64,000 nt of DNA, taken from assembly GCF_003265705.1 (NCBI RefSeq), contig NW_020312817.1, positions 26,803,861 to 26,867,860 of the forward strand. The letters are read 5' to 3'. The stretch is from Callorhinus ursinus (lineage: Eukaryota; Chordata; Mammalia; Carnivora; Otariidae). A model generated the notes under the pieces. It worked only from the letters and a program-made list of their open reading frames with translations. It searched no databases and was not told the DNA's origin. This document shows positions 23,371 through 35,035 of the stretch, piece by piece; the first letter of the stretch is position 1, and every line of letters begins with the position of its first letter. The position numbers and the translations under genes were made by a program.

Positions 23371-23586
23371 CACTTCAAGGATTTAATTCGGTTACGTCGG
23401 ACAGCAGAATGGTCCCGTTCTAATTTAGACACTGAAGTTACAACAACAAAAGAAAGTGCAGAGATAGAACCACTTCCATTTACCCTGGCCCATGAACGTT
23501 GTATTTCAGTAGTGCAGAAACTTACGCTGTTTCTCCTTTCCATGGATTTTACATGTCATGCAGATCTCTTACTGTTTGTTTGTAAG
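23371..23586 (+). CDS. BIRC6: BIRC6 exon e13
   Basis: Acceptor tatgcag|cact, donor tgtaag|gtaagt (near-perfect); 216 nt, 72 codons, phase 0 at both ends. Codes HFKDLIRLRRTAEWSRSNLD, then IEPLPFTLAHERCISVVQKL and SMDFTCHADLLLFVCK. Among the most conserved parts of the protein in my memory. Confidence 0.98.
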
Positions 23587-24345
23587 GTAAGTAAACTAAT
23601 AGGCATAATTTATAATTACAGACTGAGAGGGTAAGAAAAAGAAAGGTTGCATACTTTAATTGGTTTTTGATTAAGAGTAGTAATAGTTCTTTTATTGGTT
23701 TTCCTTATGTAAGTCAGGTTTTTTTATTGTGCCTTGAAAGACTTAAAAAATATTTTGTCGCTTCTTAAGAGATGTGATTTCTTAGGAGATGTGATTTATA
23801 TTTTAACCTAGTTAAAACTAAATTAATGTAGATTTGAAATGTACATAAGGTGGATATGTCTATCTCTAAGCTACCTTTTATCTATTAATTAAAATAGGAA
23901 ATATACAAATAAGTGTCATTATGGTAATGAAGGAGTTTTAATACCCTGAAGGCTTTCTTGTAGCATATTCATTGTTTTTAAAAATTATTTTTAACTATTC
24001 TACATGTGAGTGGGGGAGGGGCAGAGGGAGAGAAGCTCAAGCAGAATCCCCGCTGAGCATGGAGCCCAAAGCAAGCTGATCTCACAGCCCAGACTCATAA
24101 GATTGTGACCTGAGCCGAAATCACAAGTCAGACACTTAACCGACTGAACCACCCAGGCGCCCCACTATTCCACAGTTTTTAATGAGATTTTAATATTTGA
24201 TCATGAAAATACATTTCTTTGTATTTCATCTCAAGCAATTGTTTTGACACCAAAAACATATCTCGTCAGTGAAAAGTATTATTCCAACAGTTTGTTTTTA
24301 AAGAAAACATATGTAATTGCTATAATTTCATAAAATGTATTTCAG
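23587..24345 (+). other. BIRC6: BIRC6 intron 13
   Basis: 759 bp; an old antisense SINE (23974-24163) and a short tandem echo AGATGTGATTTCTTA (about 23769-23798). Otherwise unique. Confidence 0.8.
23974..24163 (-). repeat. CAN-SINE, older type, antisense
   Basis: Right end is the reverse of GGGGCGCCTGGGTGGTTCAG; GAGGGGCAGAGGGAGAGA in the middle. The tail is decayed. ACTATTCTACA (23994) and ACTATTCCACA (24164) could be a duplication, which would place the left edge at 24005. Confidence 0.85.
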
Positions 24346-24529
24346 GTTCTTGCGCGTATTGCAAATGCCACGAGGCCAACTATACATCTGTGTGAGATTG
24401 TGAATGAACCTCAGCTGGAAAGACTACTATTACTTTTGGTTGGAACTGACTTCAATAGAGGAGATATATCTTGGGGTGGTGCTTGGGCTCAGTATTCCTT
24501 AACTTGTATGCTACAGGATATATTAGCAG
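24346..24529 (+). CDS. BIRC6: BIRC6 exon e14
   Basis: Acceptor tttcag|gttc, donor agcag|gtttgt (weak at +3); 184 nt, phase 0 in, 1 out. Codes VLARIANATRPTIHLCEIVN and on to GAWAQYSLTCMLQDILA. Confidence 0.97.
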
Positions 24530-25151
24530 GTTTGTCCGGATTTAGTTTTCATAGTATGTCCAGATAAGCTTGTCATAGCTTGAATAAGTAACATTTAAAA
24601 GAAACTGTAACCCCCCCAAAGTGAAAAAGGTCTGTTTAGTGTTACAGCAGTAGCAACTATTTAGAATTACTTTTGTATTTAATTATGTTGACATGTATAA
24701 ATGTTAAGTTTTTATGTGGAGTAGTTAGGTTGTTAAAGCAAAGGACTATTATAGCTACTTGGTTTTGTTATTAATGTCAGTAATGGGCTGCTTATTAGTA
24801 CTTTATGTGGCCTTGAGGACTCTACATGCCTTAATCTTTTCATTTGTAAAATAAGGACAATAATAGTACCTTCCTTATAAAGTTGTTTTGAGTAAGTGAG
24901 TTAATATATGTAAAGTGATTAATATTACACATTTTGTGTAAACATACTAGTTACTTGTCTTTAACATTTGAAGGTAGTGCAGTGGGTTCTAGCATTTCCT
25001 TAGGTAGGTGGGGAATATTTTGCCTCGGATTCTTTTATAGTTTGTAGCACATGCATGCCGTCATTCTCTAAACGGTAGGAAAAATATGCTTTAATATGTT
25101 TTAGAGGTCTGGTAAGAAATTATTAAGACAGGACTGTTTTCTTTCGTACAG
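24530..25151 (+). other. BIRC6: BIRC6 intron 14
   Basis: 622 bp. About 24770-24935 is an antisense MIR remnant (CATTTGTAAAATAAGGACAA, AATAGTACCTTCCTTATAAA). Nothing else recognised. Confidence 0.8.
24770..24935 (-). repeat. MIR remnant, antisense
   Basis: Matches the antisense MIR core: (T/C)TCATTTGTAAAAT, AATAATAGTACC, and a GTGATTAATATT tail region. Decayed. Confidence 0.7.
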
Positions 25152-25307
25152 GGGAGTTGCTGGCTCCGGTAGCTGCAGAAGCCATGGAGGAGGGAGCAGT
25201 GAGCGATGACGTAGCTGCAACAGCCGGGGACTCTGATGACTCCCTGCAGCAGTCTTCGGTTCAGTTGCTGGAAACTATAGATGAACCTTTGACACATGAT
25301 ATAACGG
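25152..25307 (+). CDS. BIRC6: BIRC6 exon e15: acidic linker
   Basis: Acceptor gtacag|ggga, donor aacgg|gtacat; 156 nt, phase 1 in, 1 out. Codes ELLAPVAAEAMEEGAVSDDV, then AGDSDDSLQQSSVQLLETID. Acidic and Ser-rich, probably disordered. Confidence 0.96.
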
Positions 25308-25809
25308 GTACATTCCTTAAATTCTGTTTTATTTAAGATAGTCTTGGCACTCTTCTTTTTTTTTTAATGAAAATATATTTTGAAATTAAGAATTTTAGTG
25401 ACGTAGATAATTTTCGTATTTTTGTCTTAGGGCTTTGGCTTTAGTAACCACATTAGTTAAATATAATAAATATGTTTCAGTTTGATTCTCTGAATGAATG
25501 CTTGTTATAATGAAACACTATCCTTTCATAATGTCCTAACTATTTTGGTATGATTTGATTTAGCTGTGTTCAAGAAAATATAATCTAGAAAACAGTTAAA
25601 GATACACATTGGTGAAGATAGCAAAGTTAAAGGTTCTTACTCTTTAAGATCCAGCTTTTTCGGTTAATTTCTTTCTTTTTTCTTTCTTTGTTTTCTGCCT
25701 TTTAAAAACTATGTGTGTATCTTAGCATATACAATCTTTGCTCCTTACTTTTTGAAGAGGGTATTTTAGTTACTGCCATGTATGTTGCGGAGGCTGTGGT
25801 CATTTCACC

Positions 25810-26190
25810 CATTTGTCATTTCTCAGTCTTATGTTCTGTAATCATTTTAGCCTTTTTATGTGATATTCCCTTTATCTGGAATAGACTTCCTTCTCTTGTT
25901 TGCAAGATGAACTCCTTATCTAAGATTCACATAAAGCTTGTCCTCCTCCAATAAGCTTTTTCCACCAGCACCGGCAACAGTGTTGGAGACTGCCTTTGGC
26001 ACTGCCGTCTACTCTAGATCGTTTGTGATAGTACTCATCGTGCTATAGTTGGTTTAATTTCTATAGTGTATCCCACCTCTGGACTTCAATTAGTTTATTG
26101 GAGAGCAGAAATTTGTTTTATTAATCTTCACATACTCAAACCCTAGTAGAGGCTGGCATATGCTAGGCATTCTATATGTTGAATCAGAGA
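25810..26190 (+). repeat. L2-like LINE 3' fragment
   Basis: The order of CCTTTATCTGGAATAGACTT, TAGTACTCATCGTGCTATAG, GGAGAGCAGAAATTTGTTTT and GAGGCTGGCATATGCTAGGC follows the L2 3' consensus (small-exon-like text, then summary of CTGGCACATAGTAGG type). Old and diverged. Confidence 0.6.
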
Positions 26191-26318
26191 GTGAGAAGGA
26201 TGGGAAAGTAAGGTTTATTGAGGTTTATTGTAAGGCATAGAAGTTTAGTAAAGATCTTTGAGACATCTGAGAGCAAACTAATTTCTAAATAAAGAATGGA
26301 AAAATAAGGTGATTAGCA

Positions 26319-27716
<1,398 letters not shown>

Positions 27717-27949
27717 AATAACGGTCATATGACTTAAATTTTTTTTGCTTTTCACTTTAATAGTGGGTATCATTTTCTGAAATATTGGATGTAACATTGT
27801 GCTTTACATATTGGAGGTAGTAAAATGAGTAATGTTGATTCTAGAAGTGAAACTCCCTCCATCCCCCCATTTAAGAAATGGATACCACTTCCTTTGAAGC
27901 CCTTGCTGTGCCCCTCCCCAGTGGAGAAAACATTGTACTGTCTGAATCA

Positions 27950-28165
27950 TTCCCTTGCTTTGCCTGGTAATTATATTACCTAGGTTTGTATTGGTTTTGC
28001 ATGTTTTTGAATTTTATGTAAATGGAATCATACCGTGTTTATTCTTCTGTGGCTTACCTTTTCACTCAATATTATGTTTCTGAGATTTATTCAAATGAAC
28101 GTGTAGAGCTGTAGGGCATTCCATTCCTTCTCCTTGCTGTATAGTGAGCCATTGACTATACCACA
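27950..28165 (-). repeat. Old L1M 3' UTR fragment, antisense
   Basis: TTTATGTAAATGGAATCATA, TTCACTCAATATTATGTTTC and CTGTATAGTGAGCCATTG are antisense L1M landmarks. Confidence 0.7.
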
Positions 28166-28194
28166 ACTTATTTTTCCACTTTGTCACCCCTATT

Positions 28195-28430
28195 TTAGGA
28201 CTCCCTAAGATCTATTCTTGGTCCTTGCTCTTCCATATAAATTTTAGAATCCACTTGTCAAGTTCCACCAATAAAAAAATCCCTTTGAGATTGTGAAGGA
28301 AACCCAACTGAATCTTTAGATCAGTTTGAGAAAGATCAACATCCATATGAAATTGAAATTGCATTTTTCAGTTTATGAACATGGTGTGTACACTAAATGT
28401 TTTCAATAAAGTTACATACTTTTTCCCATA
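28195..28430 (-). repeat. Old L1 ORF2-end fragment, antisense
   Basis: TAAATTTTAGAATCCACTTG, TGAGATTGTGAAGGAAACCC-like and ATCTTTAGATCAGTTTGAG are antisense L1 ORF2. Confidence 0.65.
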
Positions 28431-28718
28431 AAAAAAATAACAAAGTTTATGCAACCTAATTCAACAAGGGCTAATTCCACGGTCTTTTTCCCAAGGAAGT
28501 CAAATATTATTGCACGGTGTTTTTAATTGTATGTCCTAGAGTGATACATTTTTATACTTACTAATGTTTAATTGTCAAGTATAAAAATTTAGAGATATTT
28601 TTAAAGCAATAGAAACATGTTACATACCAGTAAAATAACCTTTTCTGTAAATAAAAGCAGTATATTGGTTAAATTTTATGTTGTATACTCTCTCAAAATC
28701 ATTTTCAATTATTTGAAG

Positions 28719-28852
28719 GTGCACCTCCTCTTTCTTCTTTGGAAAAAGATAAAGAAATTGATCTTGAGCTACTTCAAGATCTAATGGAAGTTGACATTGA
28801 TCCTTTAGATATTGATTTGGAAAAGGATCCTCTTGCAGCCAAAGTTTTTAAG
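28719..28852 (+). CDS. BIRC6: BIRC6 exon e16: acidic helix
   Basis: Acceptor ttgaag|gtgc, donor tttaag|gtacga; 134 nt, phase 1 in, 0 out. Codes APPLSSLEKDKEIDLELLQD, then MEVDIDPLDIDLEKDPLAAK. A repeated acidic-hydrophobic D-I-D-P-L-D-I-D-L motif; see findings. Confidence 0.97.
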
Positions 28853-29491
28853 GTACGATACGCTATTCTTTGCAATTAAAATATTTCATTTTGTACTTTT
28901 GGCTTAATCACTTAAAACAGGAAAGTATACATATTTATCACATAATATAATCCATTATTCATTGTTCTCAAAATTCATTATTTTGCTATAGGTCCTATAG
29001 TAGCTTTTTTAATACCAATAGAATAGTATAAGGAAAACTTGTACCCTTTTATTAATGTAGCCACAATTATTGTCTTATATATTAGTAAGCACCAGTAATA
29101 GGCATGGAGAAGTTTAGTTATAGTTTACTAAATCTGAAGCAGCATTTAAGCTCCGCTAAGCCCAGTTTATTTCAGATTCTACTTTTGTATTAGATCCAGT
29201 GTTTTCTGAAGGAGATATCCCCCTAATACGTTATATTGCTTCTTTTTGTGTATAAGAGATTTTTTTTTAAGTATGCTACTTATCTCTCAGGTTCTAAATA
29301 AAGTATTTTTAAATTTTGGTATAAAATGAATCTATTCCAATAAATCATTAAGATCCTAAGTGTGTTTTGGTGATTTAAAGGGTGGGGAGAATGTTTATTT
29401 TGTAGCCCCATATGAGTTTAGAAAGTGTAAATAATGTCACTCTTAGTGAAGAGGTAAAAATAAACCACAATTTTTTTTCCACTCTTTTAAG
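28853..29491 (+). other. BIRC6: BIRC6 intron 16
   Basis: 639 bp of AT-rich sequence with nothing recognised. Confidence 0.85.
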
Positions 29492-29645
29492 CCAATAAGC
29501 AGTACATGGTATGACTATTGGGGTGCTGATTATGGCACCTACAATTACAACCCTTACATTGGAGGCCTTGGAATTCCTGTAGCAAAGCCACCTGCAAACA
29601 CAGAGAAGAATGGATCACAGACAGTTAGTGTTTCAGTATCTCAGG
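29492..29645 (+). CDS. BIRC6: BIRC6 exon e17
   Basis: Acceptor ttttaag|ccaa, donor cagg|gtaagt (consensus); 154 nt, phase 0 in, 1 out. Codes PISSTWYDYWGADYGTYNYN and on to GGLGIPVAKPPANTEKNG. Unusually Tyr/Gly-rich for this protein. Confidence 0.97.
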
Positions 29646-29679
29646 GTAAGTGTGTGTTAAATTTTAAGTCATGTGCTAT

Positions 29680-29877
29680 TCTTTTTTTTTTCTTTTAAAG
29701 ATTTTATTTATTTGACAGAGAGAGAGAGAGAAAGCACAGGCAGGGGGGGCGGCAGGCAGAGGGAGAAGCAGGCTTTCTATTGAGCCGGGAGCCCGATGCA
29801 GGGCTCAATCCCAGGACCCTGGGATCACAACCTGAGCTGAAGGCAGACGCTTAACTGACTGAGCCACCCAGGCGCCC
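29680..29877 (-). repeat. CAN-SINE, antisense, close to the e17 donor
   Basis: Full-length antisense copy with the duplication AGTCATGTGCTAT at 29667-29679 and 29878-29890. It starts 34 bp after the end of exon e17. Confidence 0.96.
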
Positions 29878-30279
29878 AGTCATGTGCTATACTTAAAACA
29901 AGTCCTAAATTTATGTATGCTTTGGCCTTTGAGAAAATGAGCCTGAGTGTATGCTGAGAGGGTTTAGTTTCACAGGTATGCCATCAGAATGACAGAGCGT
30001 ATGTTTTGGTGTCATTCACTTTGGAGGAGCTTCCATTTATGGGGCATCTTTTGTTTCTCAAAAATAACACCTAGCAAAATATATTTGTGAGTTGTGTGGG
30101 ATTGCCAGTGATTTTAATTAATTTGCTTTCTTTTATTTTTTTACTGCTAATAATAAACTTGTATTTTATTTGTAAACAGAATGAAACCACACTGAATATT
30201 ATTTTTGCACTCTTCTAGTCATGTAGAATATTTTTTTAAAATAAAATCTTTTGCAAAATTTTGAAACAATCATACCTTT

Positions 30280-31140
30280 ACTGAAAAGTTGCAAGTTTGC
30301 TATAAAGAACATTTGTTATCCTGAGCCCTTTGGGAGTAAGTTGCTAATCTTTATTTATTTTCGTTTTGTTTTTATTTGTTCTTTGTACAGATCAGGGCAT
30401 TTTTCTACATAAGCAGTCAGGAAGCACGTTCTGTCAAAATTAGGAAATTAACATTAGTACTAACACTCATACCTCATTCAGGTTTCAGCAGTTGTGTTTA
30501 AACAACGTCCTTTATGCAAAAGGATCCAAAGCAAAATGATGCCTTGCATTTAGTTGTCATAGCTCTTCAGTCTCATTCAGCCTGCTACAGTTCTTCAGAG
30601 TTCACTTTCATGGCCTTAATGCTTTTGAAGATTACAGGCCAGTTATTCTGTAAAATGTCCCTCAAGATTTGTGTTTGTATGCTATTTCCCCATGATTAGA
30701 TTGTGGTCACGCCATCGGTGCCAGAAGTATCTGTTGTGTGATGCTCAGGTTTTCTTATTGCATTCTTTTAGCTGGTTTATGATTTAAATTTGTTCCATGA
30801 CCAGAATTTTGAAGTTTAATTACTTGATTTAAGGAGATCTGTGCCAGTCTTCTCCATTGTAAAGTTATTCTTTTCCCCTCGGTAAAAAATTTTTGTGGGT
30901 GTGGGAGAATGGTACTTGGAAACTATTCTTTAAAAAAAAAAATTAGTCTATTCATTGAATTTTTTTTTTAAGTAGACCCATGGTTTCCTTTTTTATTCAG
31001 TGGGTCATAATTTGTTATTATTTATTTGTTGCTTAGTTTTTATTAAGGCAAAATATAAATAACATCAAATTTACCATTTTAACTATACAGTTCCATGGCA
31101 TTAAGTACATTCACAGAGTTTTCATTTTTTGTTTTTATGT
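30280..31140 (-). repeat. Old L1M 3' UTR fragments, antisense
   Basis: TTTCCCCATGATTAGATTGT, CAGTCTTCTCCATTGTAAAG and TTTTTATTAAGGCAAAATAT with AGTACATTCACAGAGTT are antisense L1M landmarks. Probably two pieces (30280-30960 and 31015-31140). Confidence 0.65.
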
Positions 31141-31530
31141 ACAAATTGTCCCAGATTTGACCAGCGGGGATGGATCTCCTTTAGCTTATCTGTCTCCTCT
31201 TTCTTTGAGCACGTCCTTGTTTTCTGGCACAAGATGCCCCAGGCTAATCATTTCCTTTACCTTCCCTAGACTGGGAATTAACTACTTCAGAAGGGAGAAG
31301 GGCTTTTCAAAACCCTTTAGTGGAAGAATGTGATTAAGAAGCCAAGATTTGGGTACTAGGCATACTTCGTATTTTGGTGGTTGCTTCTGTGCCCTCTTGG
31401 TGGACAGATCTAGGGGACGTGTGTTTACACACATTTGCATCTATATTTCTGTATCTGCCTTTTTATCTAGAATGTCTTGACTTCATATCAATATATCTGG
31501 CTGTAATCTAACTCTGTAGGCTTCATTTTA

Positions 31531-31599
31531 TTTTTTTAATTTTTAAAAAATTTTTATTCATATTCCAGTTAGTTAACATACACTGTAATATTACCTAGA
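31531..31599 (-). repeat. Very short, 5'-truncated carnivore L1, antisense
   Basis: Only about 69 bp: an A/T tail and the antisense of a carnivore L1 end (TCCAGTTAGTTAACATACAC). CTTCATTTTA at 31521-31530 and 31600-31609 marks a genuine insertion. Confidence 0.8.
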
Positions 31600-31922
31600 C
31601 TTCATTTTAACTTTCTCCCTTTCCATATTTCCATATCTTTTCTCTGACAGTGAGGAACCTGGTTCTCATTATCCTTAACTTATTTGCTTCCATTATCATT
31701 ACTTCATTTATTTGATCCACCTCACTCTTATAACTGGTTTCCCATCTCTAGCCTCCTTTGCACAGATGTGCCTGCTGTGGCTGATACTTCCTGACAGGTT
31801 GTTCTTACATGAGGACACACTCTTCACCCTCTTTTGCATTTGGATGTCAACATTTTATTGTAGGAAGTAGGACATGAGTAATAATGATCAAGTAGCTCTT
31901 TTTCTTTGAATTGCTTTTGTAG

Positions 31923-32039
31923 CCCTAGATGCTCGCCTAGAAGTTGGACTTGAACAGCAAGCAGAACTTATGTTGAAAATGATGTCTACTCTGGAAGCAG
32001 ATTCCATTTTACAAGCATTAACAAATACATCTCCTACGT
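31923..32039 (+). CDS. BIRC6: BIRC6 exon e18
   Basis: Acceptor tttgtag|ccct, donor tacgt|gtaagt (consensus); 117 nt, phase 1 in, 1 out. Codes LDARLEVGLEQQAELMLKMM and on to SILQALTNTSPT. Multiple of three, so skipping would keep the frame. Confidence 0.96.
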
Positions 32040-34241
32040 GTAAGTGAAAATCACCGTTGTTAGAGTATTGCAGTGAATGATTTATCTCTTGATAATTTTT
32101 AATTGCATTCAGCAGGGACAGATTTTTAAATTCCATGTGTGGTACGAGGCTGAGGGGCTAAGCATATAGCACCTCTCCCTCCCTAAGTTAGTAGCAAGTT
32201 GAGAAATAAGACAAAGGATTAATAAATTGGAAAAGTGGAAGGGGAGCAAAAGACCTCCATGTAGTAATGTGCTTACATTCAGTCCAAAGACCTGAATGAT
32301 GTTTTTGTTACTGTGTTGTGAGGTTAATGAAATTCCAAGAGTTGTCTGCTTAGCTAGCTGCCTGGGAGTTCATTGCATTATATCCACATCTATGATAAAG
32401 TGGGTTTTTACGTACAATAATCACCCCTTTTCTGGGAGAGAGATGTTTCAAGACCCCCATTGGGTGCTTGAAACCACAGATAGAACTGAACCCTACATAT
32501 ACTATGTTTTTTCTCTACATACATACTTAGGATAAAGTTTGATTTATAAATTAGGCACAGTAAGAAATTAACAACAATAATAAAATAGTTATCATATACT
32601 GTAATAAGGGTGTGAATGTGAATTCTCTCTTTCTCACAATCACCCTTCTGGTGGTGATGTTTGAAGATAAAAGCCTGCATGATGAAGTGTGAGGTAAATG
32701 ATGTAGGCATTGTGAGGGAGTGTTAGTGTACTGTTGACCTGACTGCAGTGGTCTGCTCGTAACAGAAACCAGAAACCAGAAACCGTGGAGAGCAGAACCC
32801 CAGATAAGGGGGCATTACTGCAGTGACATCTTTACCGTCCTTAAAGATTAGGATGGAAGAAATATATATGGGCCTAACTGAACTGCTGAATTGAGAGGGT
32901 TTACTACCTAATTATCTACATCAAAGGAAGGCATATGTTTTATATAAAGGACCAGATAGTAAATATTTGAGGCTTTCTGAGCTGCACAGTGTGTGTTGTA
33001 ACTACACAACTCTGACTTTGTAGCAGTAAAGTGGCTCAGTATCTAAACCGGTGGGCATGCCTGATGCAGAAACTGTGACACAGCCTGTTTTGATCATTGA
33101 TGAAGTAGAATACTAGACTTGGGTAGATCGCCTCCTATCAGGTGAGCACTTGCTCAGTTAAGTTAGATAGCAGCCTATCTCACAAAGACAAAAGATTGAG
33201 GAGCTGTGCTAAGGAGATAGGGATGTTTTTATTTTTCTTAGGCCTACAATTACTTCACCTCTCTGGAGCATGGTCAGTGAAAGTAGATGTACTAGTTAGA
33301 ACCTAGGAAGAGCATCATGTTCTTCTTCCCCCGTGAAGGGGAGTTCACGACGCGTTAGAGAAATTGGGGTTTTTAGACATGTTTGTGTCAAATTGAATTC
33401 TTTCACTTGGTGGTTTTCATTTATTTCTTACCTTAGGAAGTATATAGCAAAGCGAAAAACCGAAGAAAAGGTCTAGTGTTCTATCATCTTGCTATTGGTA
33501 CACTAGTATTGTATCTTATCTCTCATGTAATGGAGGGATCTCTTTTGTTGGGCAGCCTCTCTGTGACCACAGACAACTCAGGACTGACCTGAGTAGCCCT
33601 TTTCTTTGTTAGACTTTTCTTGTTTAAAACAATTTATTAGAAGATGATTTTGTGATTTATATCTGTTTCTCTTAATATTGTGTCTTTTGATTATTGTCCT
33701 GTTCAGAACTGTGTCCCCTTTTTAATATAACTTTCTGAATATATGAAAAACCTCTCTCAGAGCTCATGTATTTCTCTGCTCCCCATTAATGTATACTCAT
33801 TTATTAGTTTGGTGTGTGACTTGGACATCAGAATTTTTTAATGCTTCCCAGATAATTTTAATGTATAATTAAGGTTAAGAATCAGTGGACTTGAGTCTAA
33901 ATTTTTCTCAAACTACTTTCTTAAATAGTCAAGATTCTTTTTCTTCTTTTCCTCATTTATTAATTATGAAAAAATAGAAAATAAAAATTGCTAGAGAGTA
34001 AGGTTTTGTTCCTTTAATGGACAAATGCTGTGAATTGGGGAGCTTCTGTCTTTGGTGATTGTCTTTTTGACTTTCAGGTAATGTAAAAATAAATTTCCAA
34101 AGAATATAATGATCAACTATTCTTAGGAAACCAATTAAAAGAAAGTTTTTTAAGATCTTCACTTAACCTATACATACTAATAGCTGGTGAACATTTCTCC
34201 TGATACTTTGTGATAAAATCGTAATTGTGTTTAATTTTCAG
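32040..34241 (+). other. BIRC6: BIRC6 intron 18
   Basis: 2.2 kb. A Tigger-like DNA transposon lies at 32415-32820. I recognise nothing in 32830-34230, the longest stretch here without SINE or L1. Confidence 0.8.
32415..32820. mobile_element. Tigger-like (TcMar) non-autonomous DNA transposon, ends present
   Basis: Terminal inverted repeats: CAATAATCACCCCTTTTCTG-like left end against ATAAGGGGGCATTACTG at the right end. Between them are TTCAAGACCCCCATTGGGTG, ACTATGTTTTTTCTCTACAT and AAATTAGGCACAGTAAGAAA, familiar from Tigger-related elements. About 406 bp, no coding. A TA precedes the left end; the right-hand TA has become CA. Subfamily not assigned. Confidence 0.8.
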
Positions 34242-34396
34242 TATCACAGTCTCCCACTGGAACAGATGATTCACTTCTAGGGGGTTTACAAGCAGCGAAC
34301 CAATCCAACCAGCTTATTATACAGTTATCATCTGTCCCAATGTTAAATGTTTGTTTCAACAAACTTTTTTCCATGCTTCAAGTCCATCATGTTCAG
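34242..34396 (+). CDS. BIRC6: BIRC6 exon e19
   Basis: Acceptor attttcag|tatc, donor ttcag|gtatga; 155 nt, phase 1 in, 0 out. Codes SQSPTGTDDSLLGGLQAANQ and on to VPMLNVCFNKLFSMLQVHHV. Confidence 0.97.
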
Positions 34397-34908
34397 GTAT
34401 GACTTCAGGAGAAATGTTGTATTTTCACGCGTTATTGCAAGCCTAGTAAAAGATGAAAATAACTGGGGAGATCTTTCTCAACCTGACAGGGATGATTTAT
34501 TCATTATCTCAGATGGAAAAATATTGGAGATCCTTTGATAACCACAGATCCTCAGTGATAGGTTATTTATAATTTTTATGATTTTTAAGATTTATTCCTG
34601 TAGTTCCAATTTTATGTTTTACATACACCTGTATTTAAAGACTTGAATCACCTATTTTAATTTAGAAAATTATTATGTATTAGGTAAATTATAAATTTTA
34701 ATTCAGTTTAAATTTTCTTTCATCAAGAATTTTAAGATGTGTTTGCTTGCCAACTGAATTAAAGTAACCAGAGGAAATACTTAATAGAAAAATTAATTAC
34801 TCAAAGGGATTCGTTCGTAAGATTTTTGTTTAAATATATTTCATTATATAATAGGTACTTTTTTTGTTTGTTTGTTTGTTTTCCCTGTCAATTTTCATTC
34901 TTTTTCAG
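34397..34908 (+). other. BIRC6: BIRC6 intron 19
   Basis: 512 bp of AT-rich sequence with a short (TTTG)n near 34861-34880; no other feature. Confidence 0.85.
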
Positions 34909-35035
34909 TTGGAATCACTTCTCCAGTTGTGGCTCACATTGAGCCTGAATTCTAGTTCTTCTGGAAACAAAGAAAATGGAGCAGACATTTTTTTATATAA
35001 TGCTAATCGAATACCTGTCATTTCATTAAATCAGG
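34909..35035 (+). CDS. BIRC6: BIRC6 exon e20
   Basis: Acceptor tttttcag|ttgg, donor tcagg|gtaaga; 127 nt, phase 0 in, 1 out. Codes LESLLQLWLTLSLNSSSSGN and on to YNANRIPVISLNQ. Confidence 0.97.

Larger units (their letters stand above)
29646..31922 (+). other. BIRC6: BIRC6 intron 17
   Basis: 2.3 kb: an antisense CAN-SINE 34 bp after the donor (29680-29877), antisense L1M 3' UTR (30280-31140), and a very short young L1 tail (31531-31599). 31150-31520 and 31610-31910 show nothing certain. Confidence 0.8.
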
